This document shows, one piece after another, positions 8,941 to 20,636 of a stretch of 64,000 nucleotides of DNA (positions are counted from its first letter, which is position 1; every line of letters starts with the position of its first letter). This DNA is from Scalesia atractyloides. Lineage: Eukaryota; Streptophyta; Magnoliopsida; Asterales; Asteraceae. The notes under the pieces are model-generated. The model searched no databases. It was not told the DNA's origin and saw only the letters and a list, made by a program, of their open reading frames with translations. The stretch is from contig CAMTDV010000013.1 in NCBI GenBank assembly GCA_947069175.1, positions 52,644,610-52,708,609 on the forward strand, given 5' to 3'. The position numbers and the translations under genes were made by a program.

Positions 8941-11900
8941 CACCGGTAAGTTTCCACTTAACGATCATTTTGCTACTGTACTTTTTGATACGGGTGCGGA
9001 TAAGAGTTTTATATCTGAGTCTTTTAGGAAGAACCTAAATCTCACACCTAAACCCTAAAGACCCCTTATGGCATAGAACTAGCCAATGGTAAATCTGTAG
9101 GTGTGACTCATCTAGTGACCGGCTGTTAACTCAAACTCGTGGGTCACACCTTTACCATTGATCTGATAACAACTACTCTGGGTAGTTTTGATGTGGTAGC
9201 CGGAATGGACTGGCTATCCGACGTCCGAACTGAAGTTCTCTGTTTCGAGAAAGCTATCCGTATTCCGCTCTCTAACGACGAAGTCTTGATGGTGCAAGGC
9301 GAGAAGGCAGGCGTCGTCACGAACATCATCTCTTACATGCAAGCTCAGAAGTATCTTCGGAAGAAGAAGTCTTTTGCTTTGCTCGCACTGGTCACCGAGC
9401 AGTCTAAGGACGAGAAGCGGATTGAAGATATCCCCATCGTCCGTGACTTTCCCGATGTGTTTCCAGAGGAGTTACCTGGTCTTCCAACACCTTGACAAGT
9501 AGAGTTTGAAATCGAATTGGCGAGCCATGTGACTCCTATCGCCAAGGCCCGGTACCGCTTAGCTCCAGCAGAGCTGCAAGAGCTGTCTACCCAACTTCAG
9601 GAATTGTTGGAAAAAGGATTTATCCGACCCAGTACTTCGCCATGGGGAGCTCCGGTCGTTTTTGTCAAGAAGAAGGACGGGACCTTCCGCATGTGCATCG
9701 ACTACAGGGAACTCAATAAGGTTACCGTCAAGAACCGGTACCCATTACCTCGCATCGACGATCTTTTCGACCAGCTTCAAGGGTCAAGCTACTACTCCAA
9801 AATTGATCTACGGTCCGGTTATCACCAGCTACGCGTCAGGGAGGAGGATATCTCCAAGACGGCATTTCGTACTTGGTATGGCCATTACGAGTTCTTGGTC
9901 ATGCCCTTCGGTCTCACCAATGCCCCCGCGGTGTTCATGGACCTCATGAACCGCATGTGTAAGCCGTAACTCGACAAGTTTGTCATCGTGTTCATCGATG
10001 ATATACTCATCTAAGGGTGAGGAAGAACATACTAAGCATCTGCGGTTATTGCTGGAACTACTTCAACAGGAGAAACTATATGCCAAATTTTTGAAGTGTG
10101 ATTTTTGGATTCGGGAAGTTCAGTTCCTCGGGCATATTGTGAATGAAAAGGGTATACACGTTGATCCCGCCAAGATCGATGCTATCAAGAACTGGGAAGC
10201 ACCCAGGACACCGACAGAGATCCGCCAATTTTTGGGTTTGGCTGGTTACTATAGACGTTTCATCGAGGGATTTTCCAAGTTCACACAACCGCTTACCACT
10301 CTCACTCAGAAGGGCACCAAGTATGCTTGGGGTGACAAACAGGAAGCAGCATTTCAATTACTGAAGCAGAAGCTTTGCAGTGCGCCCATTTTGTCCTTGC
10401 CAGAGGGGACGGATGATTTTGTGGTATATTGTGACGCTTCCATTCAGGGATTGGGATGTATGCTCATGCAACGTGATAAGGTCATCGGTATGCATCCCGA
10501 CAGTTGAAGGTCCACGAGAAGAACTACACGACACATGACATGGAATTGGGAGCAGTTGTGTTTACACTTAAGATTTGGAGACACTACCTATATGGAACAA
10601 AGTGCACAATCTACACGGATCACAAGAGCCTCAAGCATATTTTTGACCAGAAGGAGTTGAACATGCGACAGCGTCACTGGGTCGAACTCCTGAACGATTA
10701 TGAATGTACCATTCGGTATCACCCGGGTAAAGCTAACGTGGTAGCTGATGCCCTCAGTCAGAAGGAACACTTGAAACCTCGTCGGATACGAGCACTACAG
10801 TTCACAATTCATTCTGGGTTACCCGAACAGATACGCGACGCGCAGCTAGAAGCAGTTAAGAAAGAGAACATCAAGGCCGAATCTGTGGGAAAGATGGAAC
10901 GCGATTGGGAAGTGAAACCCAATGGTACCCGGTATTTCATGAACCGTATATGGGTACCTCTCTACGGAATCCTCAGAAAGCTAGTTATGGACGAAGCTCA
11001 CAAATCCCGATACTCTGTCCATCCTGGTTCGAATAAGATGTATCAAGACCTTAATGCCGCGTACTGGTGGCCCAACATGAAAGCGGATATAGCCACCTAC
11101 GTGAGCAAGTGTTTGACTTGTGCGAAAGTCAAGGTGGAATACCAGAAGCCATCAGGGCTACTTCAACAACCTGAGATCCTAATGTGGAAATGGGATCAGA
11201 TCTCGATGGACTTTATCACTAAACTCCCGCGGACTCCTGGTGGTTGCGATACCATCTGGGTGATCGTGGATCGTCTAACTAAGTCTGCACACTTCCTAGT
11301 GACCAAAGAAACATATAAGATGGATAAGTTGACTCGCATCTACATTAAGGAAGTAGTTTCTCGGCACGGGGTGCCAACGTCCATCATTTCAGACAGAGAT
11401 GCTCGTTTCACGTCCAACTTTTGGCGGTCACTTCAGAAAGCGTTGGGTACACGCTTAGATATGAGCACAGGTTACCAACCTCAGTCGGATGGTCAAAGTG
11501 AAAGGACCATTCAGACCTTGGAGGACATGCTTAGGGCATGCGTGGTAGACTTCGGGAACAGTTGGGAAATCCATCTGCCTTTAGTGGAATTCTCGTATAA
11601 CAACAGTTACCATACGAGTATTCAGGCAGCACCGTTTGAAGCATTGTACGGTCGCAAATGTAGATCACCGGTCTGTTGGGCAGAAGTCGGTGACAGTCAA
11701 CTCACAGGTCCTGAGTTGATACTTGAGGCTACTAAAAAGATTGTGCAAATCAGAAACCGCATGGCAGCGGCACGGGATCGACAGAAAAGTTACGCTGATC
11801 AATGACGCAAACCGCTCGAATTTCAAGTAGGTGACCGTGTCCTACTGAAGGTGTCACCGTGGAAGGGTGTAATTCGTTTTGGAAAACGAGGCAAACTAAA

Positions 11901-12274
11901 TCCACGGTACGTAGGCCCATTTGTGATTTTGAAACGTATCGGGCCCGTAGCTTATCAGTTAGACCTTCCTACCGAACTCAGTGGAGTTCACAACGTTTTT
12001 CACGTGTCCAATCTGAAGAAGTGTCTATAGATGAAACCCTGGTCATTTAATTGGATGAGATACAGTGGATGAACAACTGCATTTTGTGGAGCAACCTATC
12101 GAGATCATGGACCGTGAGATCAAGACTCGAAGGCACAACAAGATACCGATCATCAAAGTTCGTTGGAACTCTAAGCATGGACCGGAGTTCACGTGGGAAA
12201 GAGAGGACCAAATGAAAAGCAAATATCCACACCTTTTTGCAGCTGAGCAGCAATCTGATGTTACCGCCAACTGA
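8941..12274 (+). pseudogene. pol: pol of element 1: protease, RT, RNase H, integrase, chromodomain
   Basis: Domains in order: aspartic protease with DTGAD at 8988-9002 and the GMDWLS end signature near 9205; reverse transcriptase with KKKDGTFRMCIDYRELN and YxDD-equivalent FIDD (9991-10002); RNase H with VVYCDAS, YTDHKSL and ADALS; integrase with the HHCC region ending CLTC, the core with DRLTKSAHF, IISDRDARF and SERTIQTLED (Asp, Asp, Glu), and the C-terminal GPxAYxLDLP/FHVSNLKKCL module; then a chromodomain-like tail VRWNSKHGPEFTWEREDQ (12065-12240). Breaks: stops at 9052-9054, TGA 9493-9495, TAA 9967-9969, a small deletion after FIDDILI, a 1-bp loss near 10487, TGA 11803-11805 and TAG 12028-12030. 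It cannot encode a working polyprotein. Confidence 0.92.
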
Positions 12275-12422
12275 ATTTCGGGACGAAATTCTTTCAACAT
12301 GGGATGATATGACAGCCTGGGATTTCCTTGTACCATTCTAACAAACTGAACATTTGTGCGTTGCACTCTAAACCGCGTTTACTAAATTTTTCGGGACGAA
12401 AATTCTTTTAACATGGGGATAA
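12275..12422 (+). other. 3' untranslated stretch and purine tract of element 1, internally duplicated
   Basis: The segment TTTCGGGACGAAA...ACATGGGGATAA, which precedes the 3' LTR, is present twice: at 12277-12305 and at 12386-12422. Between the two lies a sequence starting ATGACAGCCTGGGATTTCC that resembles the beginning of a different gypsy LTR. The right-hand copy (ACATGGGGATAA, 12411-12422) is in the polypurine tract position. Confidence 0.55.
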
Positions 12423-15016
12423 TGTGACATCCGGTTTTTCAGGTACTTTAAACGCGCTACCTTATTGTTATTCATCCCTACGCTAATTTAATTCGGAGAA
12501 TTAAATTACGTGCTCGCAATAACTACGCTAACTTTAGTATTTTGGGAATACACAATGTTTGGGAGTTTTAACGGGTTGTATCTGAATTACGTGCTACGTG
12601 TTATTAGACGTTTGTGAATAATTGTCGAGTCGTATTGTGTGTAGTTATTTATCAGATTATAATGATCGGTTAGTAAATTCTATTTATAAGCCGAACCGAA
12701 CCAAGCCTGTGAAACGTTTCGACTTCGCGACCAAGCAAACCCAACCCGCCACCCACACCCCCTTGCAGCCCACACTCCTTGCGGCCCAAGGAATAACCCA
12801 AACCGCCCCCTTATGCGACCCCCTCCCTATGATACGTATACATGCATGTGTGGGAAATATTCAAAACCCTAATCCCCTAGTTGAAGTCGACGGCAGTGGA
12901 GAACCCCCCCCCCCCCAATCGCGATCTCTCTCTCTTTCTCGCTACCCTCTTTCTCTCTCGCTACTCCCTCTCTAGTGTAACACTCATCTTCGCAAGGTTA
13001 GTCACATTTTATAGTTGTTTCGTATTGAAATCAGTGTATACATGGATGTGTTTGTAGTGTTTCATGGTGATCTTGTTCATGTTAATGTTTAACTTGATTA
13101 GTAGAATGATATGTACGTATACATGAGTTTTGGCTGCGTTTGTGATGATGTTTAGGGTGTTATTCACCTAGGGTTTGTGTGAATCTTGAGGTGCTAGATA
13201 TATTTGATAAATGAACCTACTGTTAATCGAAACGACTAAGCGTCATGGCCGTTTAAACATGTCCTAATACAATAAAGTCGAAAACAGAAAGCGGATTGAC
13301 ATTTACAACCAACTTCAGTTGGCTGTAACCTGATCATTATTTATCGAAACTGGATTTTCTGAAGCCTAAAACGTGTATTTTTGAAAAACGCTTCAAATGG
13401 CGCCAGATTCATATTTTTCTGAGGTCGTTTGCTATTTTTGATTGACCATTTAGGGCAGCAGCTGAAGCTGCGGAAATTCTGCAGAATTTGCAGGTTATTT
13501 ATCGAGTCGGATCTCATAGTCTATATGGGGTTAGGTCAGGAAATCTGTACAGTAACTGGAGACGGGAGTTTCCGAAAATCTCCCACTAGAATTTCGTTAA
13601 TCGGATAAATGATGATTTTTAAATAATTTTTCTCGTGGACTGCAGTCAGAAAGCGACGAATCTGACTGCAGCCTAGTATATAAATTTTTATAAATAATTG
13701 TAATGATTTAGGATTTGAAAATTTTACACTAAATTTTACATGCTAATTGGCACCGTCTGTAAAAAGATTGGAATTTGTGGAGCATGGTAACTATTTTATA
13801 AAAATTCTCGAAAACAGCCCAGTTATAAGTGTACAAGCTGAAACATGATAACTTGCGTTTGTGTGTATCTAAGTGTTGTATGAGTTATCCTGTGTTTATG
13901 ACAAGTTGATTTGGTCGTTATTTTGTATGGTGATACTTCACATGCATGATTATGGTTTCGAATTGGTTATTACGTGTGTCGTACTGTGTGTTAGTTATGC
14001 GTAGGGTTTTGTGTCAATGTGTTCACACACTAACTTTGATTCGGTTGACATGTTAGAACACGATTAGCGGTTCCATCATTTGCTTCTTTTGCATTTATCT
14101 AACCGAGCAACTTAAGGTGAGTTCATGGCCCCTATTTTATCCGGCTTTGAACAACAGGGGGAGAAACATTTATACGCTCTACAACTCAATCTTTTACGTT
14201 ATGCGAAATTAACACCGTTAACTATTCGGTAACTAAGTTAATGTTAATGTATGTTATGGTCACTAAGTAGCTTTATCACGGAAGTCCTCAACCAACTCTC
14301 GGTTCGTTAGTATTGGGTTAGATAGCGGGGAATTGTAGTAGTACTACTGGGATCGACAAGCCCCACCCGAGCTAGTTGCGCTAGCCGATCAGGAATGGTC
14401 AACGGGTGATTAATTTGTCCTAACTTTCGCCATGGTCAGTGATAGACCTGGCAACACAGAGGCAACAACAGTTAGCTTCAATCGCGAACTCTTACGTGGC
14501 GTAACTTTAGGCTCACTACCTAATGTTAACATTGAACTTATTTACGAACCAACCTTATTATTCCAGGTTAGGAATAATGGAACTATGTCGTTATCCGGGT
14601 TAGGGATAACGGGGGAAAACAATCTTTTAAAACGAACTTGTGAACTTATACAAACCTGTGAACTCACTCTTCTTTAATGTTGACACTTGTTTCTTTGCAT
14701 GTTTCTCAGGACGCTAAGAGCGCTAGGTGCACCCACTTTGCATTAAATCAAGACATGTCATCGAGTCTTTATTAACGATTATTTTTTTGGGATTTTGGTT
14801 TTGGCGTTTATGTGGCGCCCGTTACTTTATTCTAATCTTCCGCTAAACTTTGAAACTTTGGAACTTTGAAAATGACTATGCATGTTTACAATAAATGTTT
14901 TTGGAAAACGTTAAAATAAATCATATAGAGTCGTTCGACGTTGCTAGTGTCTGAGATTCTGGTTTGATCACACTCCTTGCGGTAATACTCCGCAAGTGGA
15001 AATGGAGGGTGTGACA
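12423..15016 (+). repeat. 3' LTR of element 1
   Basis: 2,594 bp from TGTGACATCC to GGGTGTGACA, matching 3955-6545. A TATA-like motif is at 12679-12688 and a C-run at about 12905-12917. Because the LTR promoter points towards the second half of the lectin gene, read-out transcription into 15017 onward is possible. Confidence 0.93.
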
Positions 15017-15021
15017 TATAA
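15017..15021. repeat. Target-site duplication TATAA, right copy (element 1)
   Basis: Directly follows the terminal CA of the 3' LTR and equals 3950-3954. Confidence 0.9.
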
Positions 15022-15857
15022 AGAGCCTGTTATATGCAAAGTTGTTGAGGAAAATAGACCTTGAGTGGATAGTGGCTGATGCAGAAGATAACAACAACTC
15101 TGATGACACCTTGTTTTCATTTATCAAAGTAAGCAACAGTGTCGTTGCTCTTTCTTGTTTTGCCAACAATAGGTACTGTGGTGGAGCCGGAGCTCACAAT
15201 TGCTTAAGTGCATCCTACTCAGAACTATCAAAAGAGACAAGGCTGATAGTTGAGGAGCGCGTCCTGAAAAGAGAGATCTCAAATGTAAGATACCGACTCG
15301 ACCACTCCATAGTCTTTGATGAGCAAGTTCAAGAGGTTGTTAGTGAACTTGCAACAAATAATAGCCCCAACAAAGATAACACAACCGCGTTAGAATTTTC
15401 TCAAACTGAGTCCAATAGCGCTATATGGAATAATAGTGAGTCACAGAGTATTGGAACATCTTTGAGTGTAGATTTCGAAGTTAATGAGGTTCCATTTGTT
15501 TCCAGGTCGACGTTGCAGCTCTTAATGTCAGCTGAATACGGCTCCTCTCCTGAATGGGAAACGTCCAACACAAAAGAGCATTCGTCGAAAGCAACTTACA
15601 CTGTTACGGTGCCACCTTTAACTACAATTAAGTTATCGCTCATGGTTTCCAAGGTTGCTTGCGATGTGCCTTTTAACTACACGGAAAAGGTCCTTCTTCC
15701 AAATGGTAAATGGGTTACCAAAGAAAAGGTTGATGGAATGTACCAAGGCATCAACACCTTGAAATTTCAGTTTCATTCCTCAAAAGTAGATAATCAGCCT
15801 GGTCTAGGAAAAGTGATTGGTAACCAGTGGTTGCATCATTGTATATGGTCACGCTGA
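15017..15857 (+). pseudogene. Amaranthin-like lectin, end of second agglutinin module plus aerolysin-like domain (disrupted gene, C-terminal part)
   Basis: Continuation of the gene begun at 3339. It starts with the second TATAA copy and reads in the frame that continues the left part. First comes the end of an agglutinin module (DLEWIVADAEDNNNSDDTLF, then VSNSVVALSCFANNRYC). The linker SKETRLIVEERVLKREISNV leads to an aerolysin-like region of alternating Ser/Thr-rich beta strands: LEFSQTESNSAIWNN, VPFVSRSTLQLLMSAEYG, ATYTVTVPPLTTIKLSLM, CDVPFNYTEKVLLPNG and DGMYQGINTLKF. It ends at TGA 15855-15857. In this family the C-terminal region is of the oligomerising, beta-pore type, usually linked to defence or stress. 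That role is inferred here from homology. No stop or frameshift occurs inside this part. It has no start codon of its own in a good context (first in-frame ATG only near the middle), so it is unlikely to be translated alone. Confidence 0.82.
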
Positions 15858-16090
15858 TCTAGCACGCGATTATCATTATGTCTTTCATTTATGTGGTGAT
15901 AAAAATAAACTGGGTCTCTTGGATTGTCTCGAGACTCTTGATGTAACAATCTATGTGTGTCTGTATTTTGTGTTTCATGTAATCTTCTTTGTATGAGTAC
16001 GAGTGTATTTTATGTGTTTTTGTGTTCCACGTAACCTTCTTTGTATGAATAAGAGTACTGCTACGTTATCATTCGAAAAGAACTAGTTTT
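15858..16090 (+). other. Probable 3' UTR of the lectin gene with an imperfect duplication
   Basis: AAAATAAAC at about 15900 and the TG-rich stretch after it fit a plant 3' end. A block of roughly 50 bp occurs twice in tandem, diverged: TTTCATGTAATCTTCTTTG near 15972 and TTCCACGTAACCTTCTTTG near 16024, each followed by TATGA(G/A)TA. The polyadenylation site cannot be fixed from sequence alone. Confidence 0.4.
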
Positions 16091-17070
16091 ATACCCGTCC
16101 TAATCCATGTAGCACAAAGAATGAAAGAAAGAAATAATCGAAATTAAGGAAATTGAATACTAGACCTTCGAACTAGGGTATGAAGCTTGAGTGAGGGTAC
16201 CGCCGATTTGAAAACAAAAGAACGATAGGTGTTATGCCCTCTATGGAGAAACCATGTGAGTTCTTGAAAAGGGTCGCTCTCGCAAGCTGACCTGTGGCTA
16301 CCCAGTTCAATCTGTAACTCACCGTTCTAAAAATAATAAACTTTTAAGAATAGTCTTAAGATAAATCTATCTCTTCTATACTACTTAATCAATGACTAAC
16401 TTTGTTGACACGTTTAAAGTTTTTGTGCCTCCTCAGCCTTTTTTCTTCACCTAAAGACCCGTTTGGTGAGACATGCAGATCCCGGCCTGATTTGGATGTA
16501 CCCGGGATCTTTTTCATTCTCGCTTACTCTATCGTTCATTCCAAAACAATGTTTTTATATTAAAATTTATACACAGTAGGCAAACGATATCATCATTTCC
16601 CATTAAAGGCAGTTTGTAAAAAAATTCTCTATATACAACATTCCAAGAGGCTTTACATTTAGCATTTATTTCATCTAAAAGTCAACATTAAATCCTTAGA
16701 TCAAGCTCAATTTGTTTACCTTTATCACATGCTTTACAAAACTTACATGTTCAAGAGACAATTTAAGCCACACATTCTTTCCCTGCAAGATTTACATAAA
16801 TTCAGACTTCTAATTGAGAATCATTGTTTGTTTAATAAGTATTCATAATATTGAAAAGGAAGTGTAGAACTTGTGTTTAAAAGAAACTGCAAGAGAGAAG
16901 CATACAGTTTTAAAAGAAAAAGGGAAGCATATATAGTGACCAAAAGTAGCACGCACCCGCTGTTAAATGCGTGTCCTTTGCTATGGAATGGAACAAAGGA
17001 GGCCGGGGCACTCACAGATAAGGGGCTCCCGGCTTCGAACTCGAGCCAGAACACTGTCGTCACCCACGCG
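16091..17070. other. Intergenic, no gene seen
   Basis: AT-rich, no ORF with family features. Near 17031-17047 the sequence GGCTTCGAACTCGAGCC resembles the B-box of a tRNA-derived SINE on the minus strand, but no convincing A-box partner was found. Confidence 0.4.
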
Positions 17071-17076
17071 GGTTAG

Positions 17077-17131
17077 GTGGGTGGGTTTAGCTAGCCACAA
17101 CCCGGTGGGTGGGTTCAGCTAGCCACAACCT
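17077..17131. repeat. 27-bp tandem duplication
   Basis: GGTGGGTGGGTTTAGCTAGC followed by CACAACCC is repeated once with one change (TTCAGC for TTTAGC). Confidence 0.85.
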
Positions 17132-17152
17132 ATGTACAACTGATGTTTTCGA

Positions 17153-17444
17153 GATCAATATGACCGTTTGATAGTGTTGACTGTTGAATTTAAAAGAAAA
17201 ATCAAATTCAAAAAATCAAATAACTTTCTCTATTTAATAAACTCATTCCATTATTTTAATGTACCACATCCACATAAAATCTATCAATTTTTTATTTCGG
17301 GATCAATATGACGGTTTGATAGTGTTGACCGTTGAATTTAAAAAAAATCGAATTCAAAAAATCAAATAACTTTCTCTATTTAATCAACTCATTCCATTAT
17401 TTTAATGTACCACATCCACATAAAATCTATCAATTTTTTATTTC
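17153..17444. repeat. 148-bp tandem duplication
   Basis: Two head-to-tail copies starting GATCAATATGACCGTTTGAT (17153) and GATCAATATGACGGTTTGAT (17301). Both run through TTTCTCTATTTAAT to AATTTTTTATTTC. Only a few substitutions and small indels separate them, so the duplication is fairly recent. No coding function is apparent. Confidence 0.9.
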
Positions 17445-18465
17445 TATCTACAAAAAAAAATCCCCTCAACTGTCAAGGAATTTGTGGACTGAAGAAGATG
17501 ATTATATGGCATTGGCTACGTCTTAGGTCACAACCTATCATGAAAAGGCGTATACTAGTAGAAGGGTTTGGTTTTGGAACCTGGTTTTTCAACAATACTG
17601 TGTTCATGTTGGTGAGACCAGCCGAACCGTGAATCAACTTAATTCACGTTTCGCGGTTATCCGTTTGAAATGTTTAAGATTTTATTAGTTGTTCAACAAT
17701 GTAGAAAATCTTGTCAATGACTTCTCGGAATTTGAAGCCATTCAAGTGGCCATTGTCGACTACAAACATAGGTACGGCGATGACTTTGAACAACATTTTG
17801 CTTGGCAAATTAATAGGATGTAGTTTAATTTTTATGTTTTTTAACGGCCATTAGAATGAATCCATAACACTCTCCGGGTGAAACCTGGGTCTCCTATTAT
17901 TGCCCATGAGTATCATCTTACTCTGCACCAAGTGAGAGTTGAACTTGCAACTTCTAAGAAAAATGTAAGCCTTCCACCTCTTGATCTAGAGATCATTCGT
18001 GTTTAATTTTTATGTAATGTTTAAGTTTTATGTTTACTTTTTATGTAATGTTTAATTTTTATGTAACGTTGAAGTTTTATTTTAAATTTTTATAAAATGT
18101 TTATATTTTATGTTTCATTATTTAATGTTGAATTAAATTTGAAAAAAAAATAGTTTCGACCAAGGTAGGCGCCACAAGTGGATACCTTGAAAGAAAATTG
18201 ATATGGCAGATGTTAGTTAGTTGAGCAAGGATACTATCCTTGAGTGCCACTTCCCCTAATATTGAATAAAAAGAACAATGTAGGTATTCCAGTGACATGA
18301 CATGAGCATGCTAAAGAAGAAATTGGATCTAACATCAGAAATCAAATTGATAAAAAAAAGTAACATAGAAAATGGAAGAATAAATTTAATAAGAAATACC
18401 CTAAACAATCCACTATATAAATATACCAATGAGTCCGCATGTGACAAGTCGCACCTTAGAGGTTA
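17445..18465. other. Intergenic, no gene seen
   Basis: AT-rich with short direct repeats of TTTTTATGTAATGTTTAA type around 18000-18115. No supported gene or RNA. Confidence 0.4.
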
Positions 18466-19830
18466 CCATTAACTATCTATCATTACTTTTCACGTTCCAC
18501 AACATGCCGCTTTATTTTGTAACGTTAAACTTGCTTTGTTTAAAAAAAAGAAACTTATTTGTCTGTGCCTGTACTTTAATACTAGACATTCTTTAGATTA
18601 CAAAACTCGAATTTGCGGCTCGAAACTCACATCGGCCCAACACCACTTAGCGAACCCAAACCACCCACCCCAATATCCATATGCTTGCTGGCACAAGCAT
18701 TTAACACAAACGCCCCACTACCTCCTTGTGGCCCAAGAGCAGCCCACTTCTCCCTCTCCTTGCTTTCGACCCACATCCAAACCCAAGCTTTGGCTCAACC
18801 ACAAACCGCTGCTAGCCCATATGTTGTTGTTGACGCATGCATGTATACATGCCTGTTTTTTATCAACATAAATCACAAAAAAAAAAACAAACCCTACTTC
18901 CTATTTCTCTCTAATGGTCGACGACAGTAAGGAGGCACAACCCCCATCGCGTTTTTCTCTCCCTCCCGGTGCTAACTCTCTCGGCCGAACTCACTCTCCT
19001 TCGCGTCTCTTTCTCTCTCGCATACGGTTAGTATTCTATATTGTTTTGATTCTAAGTTGCTTGTTTCATGGCAACGTTGGTAATTGTCGTGATGAGTATG
19101 ATGATACGATGTTAATTGATAGACTCGAAACTATGAAAAATGTATATGAGGGTTTGTGTTACGATTTAGTAGGGTATGGTTATGTGTAGTTGGATTAGGA
19201 TTGTCATGCTTTATGAGATTGATGTTGTCGTATGATAAATCTGATATTAAAAAATCTATGACCACCCATGAATATTGCAAAGGTGTTATATGACGGTAAA
19301 ACGCAGTAAAGAAACCCGGAAATGTGGTATTTCGAAATACGTTCTAATAGCATCGGAATCTTAATTTTTGGATGTCGTTTGCTATTTTAAACAAATTAAT
19401 TCTTTTCAGTAGTCAAAACTGATTTTTTTCTACAGATTTTATGGGCTAGATCCCGAAACTTATACTGTATATGATCCTAGGTTCTATGCGAAACTCCAAC
19501 TAGAATTACGTCAATCGGACAACCGAGAAATTTTAAATGAATTTTAACGTGAGCTACAGTCAGAAAGTGACGAATCTGATTACTGCTTAGTAAATAATTT
19601 TTTATATTTTTTTGGTAAATAGTTAGACTCTAAAGATTTAACACAAGGTTAACCCCACCGAGGGGCATGTCACATAAAAAGATCGTAATTTTTGCAACCA
19701 CATAATTATGTTACACGAGCTTCCCAAAAACAGCCTGTTTTAAGTTATTTTAACTATGTATGATTATATGTTATTAAGTGATAAACTTGCTACATGCAGT
19801 GTCCGCACGTACATGATAATTGTACAGCTA
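18466..19830 (+). repeat. Degraded LTR related to the LTR of element 1
   Basis: Recognisable colinear blocks match the LTR of element 1. These are a region of CCCAA-rich sequence and a pyrimidine-rich CTCTCTC leader ending in GTTAGT (18640-19035), GATGTCGTTTGCTATTTT (19371-19388), and CAGTCAGAAAGTGACGAATC (19558-19577), which matches CAGTCAGAAAGCGACGAATC at 5178-5197. The paired LTR and internal region are not seen, so this is a solo or truncated LTR of an older relative. Edges are approximate. Confidence 0.6.
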
Positions 19831-19867
19831 ATGAATGGCATGTCGTAGTGTACATTCTGAACCTATG

Positions 19868-20583
19868 TGTAAGCCCACAAACGGACCTCGAACAACCGAA
19901 CAGGATCGCAAACACGAAACACCAAGTCACGTGGTGTGCGGAATCCACCACGTGATCCAAACCGCTGCAAGGACACGATGTAGAAGGAGTACAAAACGAG
20001 ATGATGATTGACAATCTATGAATCCACAGAGTATTCACTGATTACCAACACACACAACAAGAACACACAGTAGCTAGACTTTCACACAAAGAGAAAACTT
20101 TCATAGAAAGATAAATCCCAAAAAGTCGTGTCTTGCATTCATCACACAAAGAATAAATACAAGACTATAAATTCGGACTGCTAAGTCCTTACACAATCTA
20201 GCCAGGTCCAAATTTGTAACATACTACAAATTTGGATATACTCATAAACTCTTACTCTATAAACTTTACAAATAAACTCTTACACCATAAACTCTTAATC
20301 AATAAACTCTTACAAATAAACTCTTACAAAATTATTATTGACAAGGAATATGAACAAATTCGGACTAAACAAGAGTATTCCATCCGAATTTGTTAAGCTA
20401 AATAAACGTCTCCTAAGTTACAAATTAGCCCCTAAAGAATCTTCAAGTAGTAGCATCCAGCATTTATCATCCAAAAGCTGCACTTATAGACTTCCCCTTG
20501 ATACATGCGGGATCCGCAAGTCTCGTGAAGATTTCATCATATCTTTGAAAAGTCACTTCCCGCTCCAACCTTGTTCCTCAAAC
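19868..20583 (-). repeat. Possible LTR of a minus-strand Ty1/copia element
   Basis: On the minus strand the block starts TGTTTGAGG and ends GGGCTTACA. It carries CCGAATTTATAGTC-like TATA sequence and a leader-like CTTTGTGTGA stretch. Several ATAAACTCTTAC repeats (plus-strand 20241-20330) lie inside. It sits on the left of element 2, and copia pieces in the same orientation lie on the right, so it could be the 3' LTR of that host element. The boundaries rest only on TG/CA ends. Confidence 0.35.
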
Positions 20584-20636
20584 AGAACTGAACAACGTGA
20601 ATAAACAGAAGAGGGAGCTCTCGGTCTTCTTTTGAG

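Larger units (their letters stand above)
3955..15016 (+). mobile_element. Element 1: Tekay/Del-like chromovirus, complete with two LTRs
   Basis: An 11,062-bp Ty3/gypsy element. Order: 5' LTR (3955-6545), PBS (6549-6560), upstream acidic ORF, gag with a candidate intron, protease, reverse transcriptase, RNase H, integrase, chromodomain-like C-terminus, purine tract, 3' LTR (12423-15016). Flanking TATAA repeats prove a single insertion. It splits the agglutinin/aerolysin-like gene in the same orientation. The two LTRs differ at roughly 5% of sites in the stretches I compared by eye, so it is not very recent. Coding regions carry several stops and frameshifts, so it is non-autonomous. Class is inferred from domain order, iMet-type PBS, LTR length and chromodomain. 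Confidence 0.92.

Noticed and set aside
17031..17047. tRNA-derived SINE near GGCTTCGAACTCGAGCC
   Set aside because: Only a B-box-like motif is visible; no A-box at the correct distance and no poly-A tail.
17880..18000. tRNA-like or SINE sequence around GAGAGTTGAACTTGCAAC
   Set aside because: The B-box resemblance is weak and no paired arms were found.
18914..19189. ORF with a hydrophobic segment at 19.0 kb
   Set aside because: It overlaps the degraded LTR, including its pyrimidine-rich leader; no independent support.
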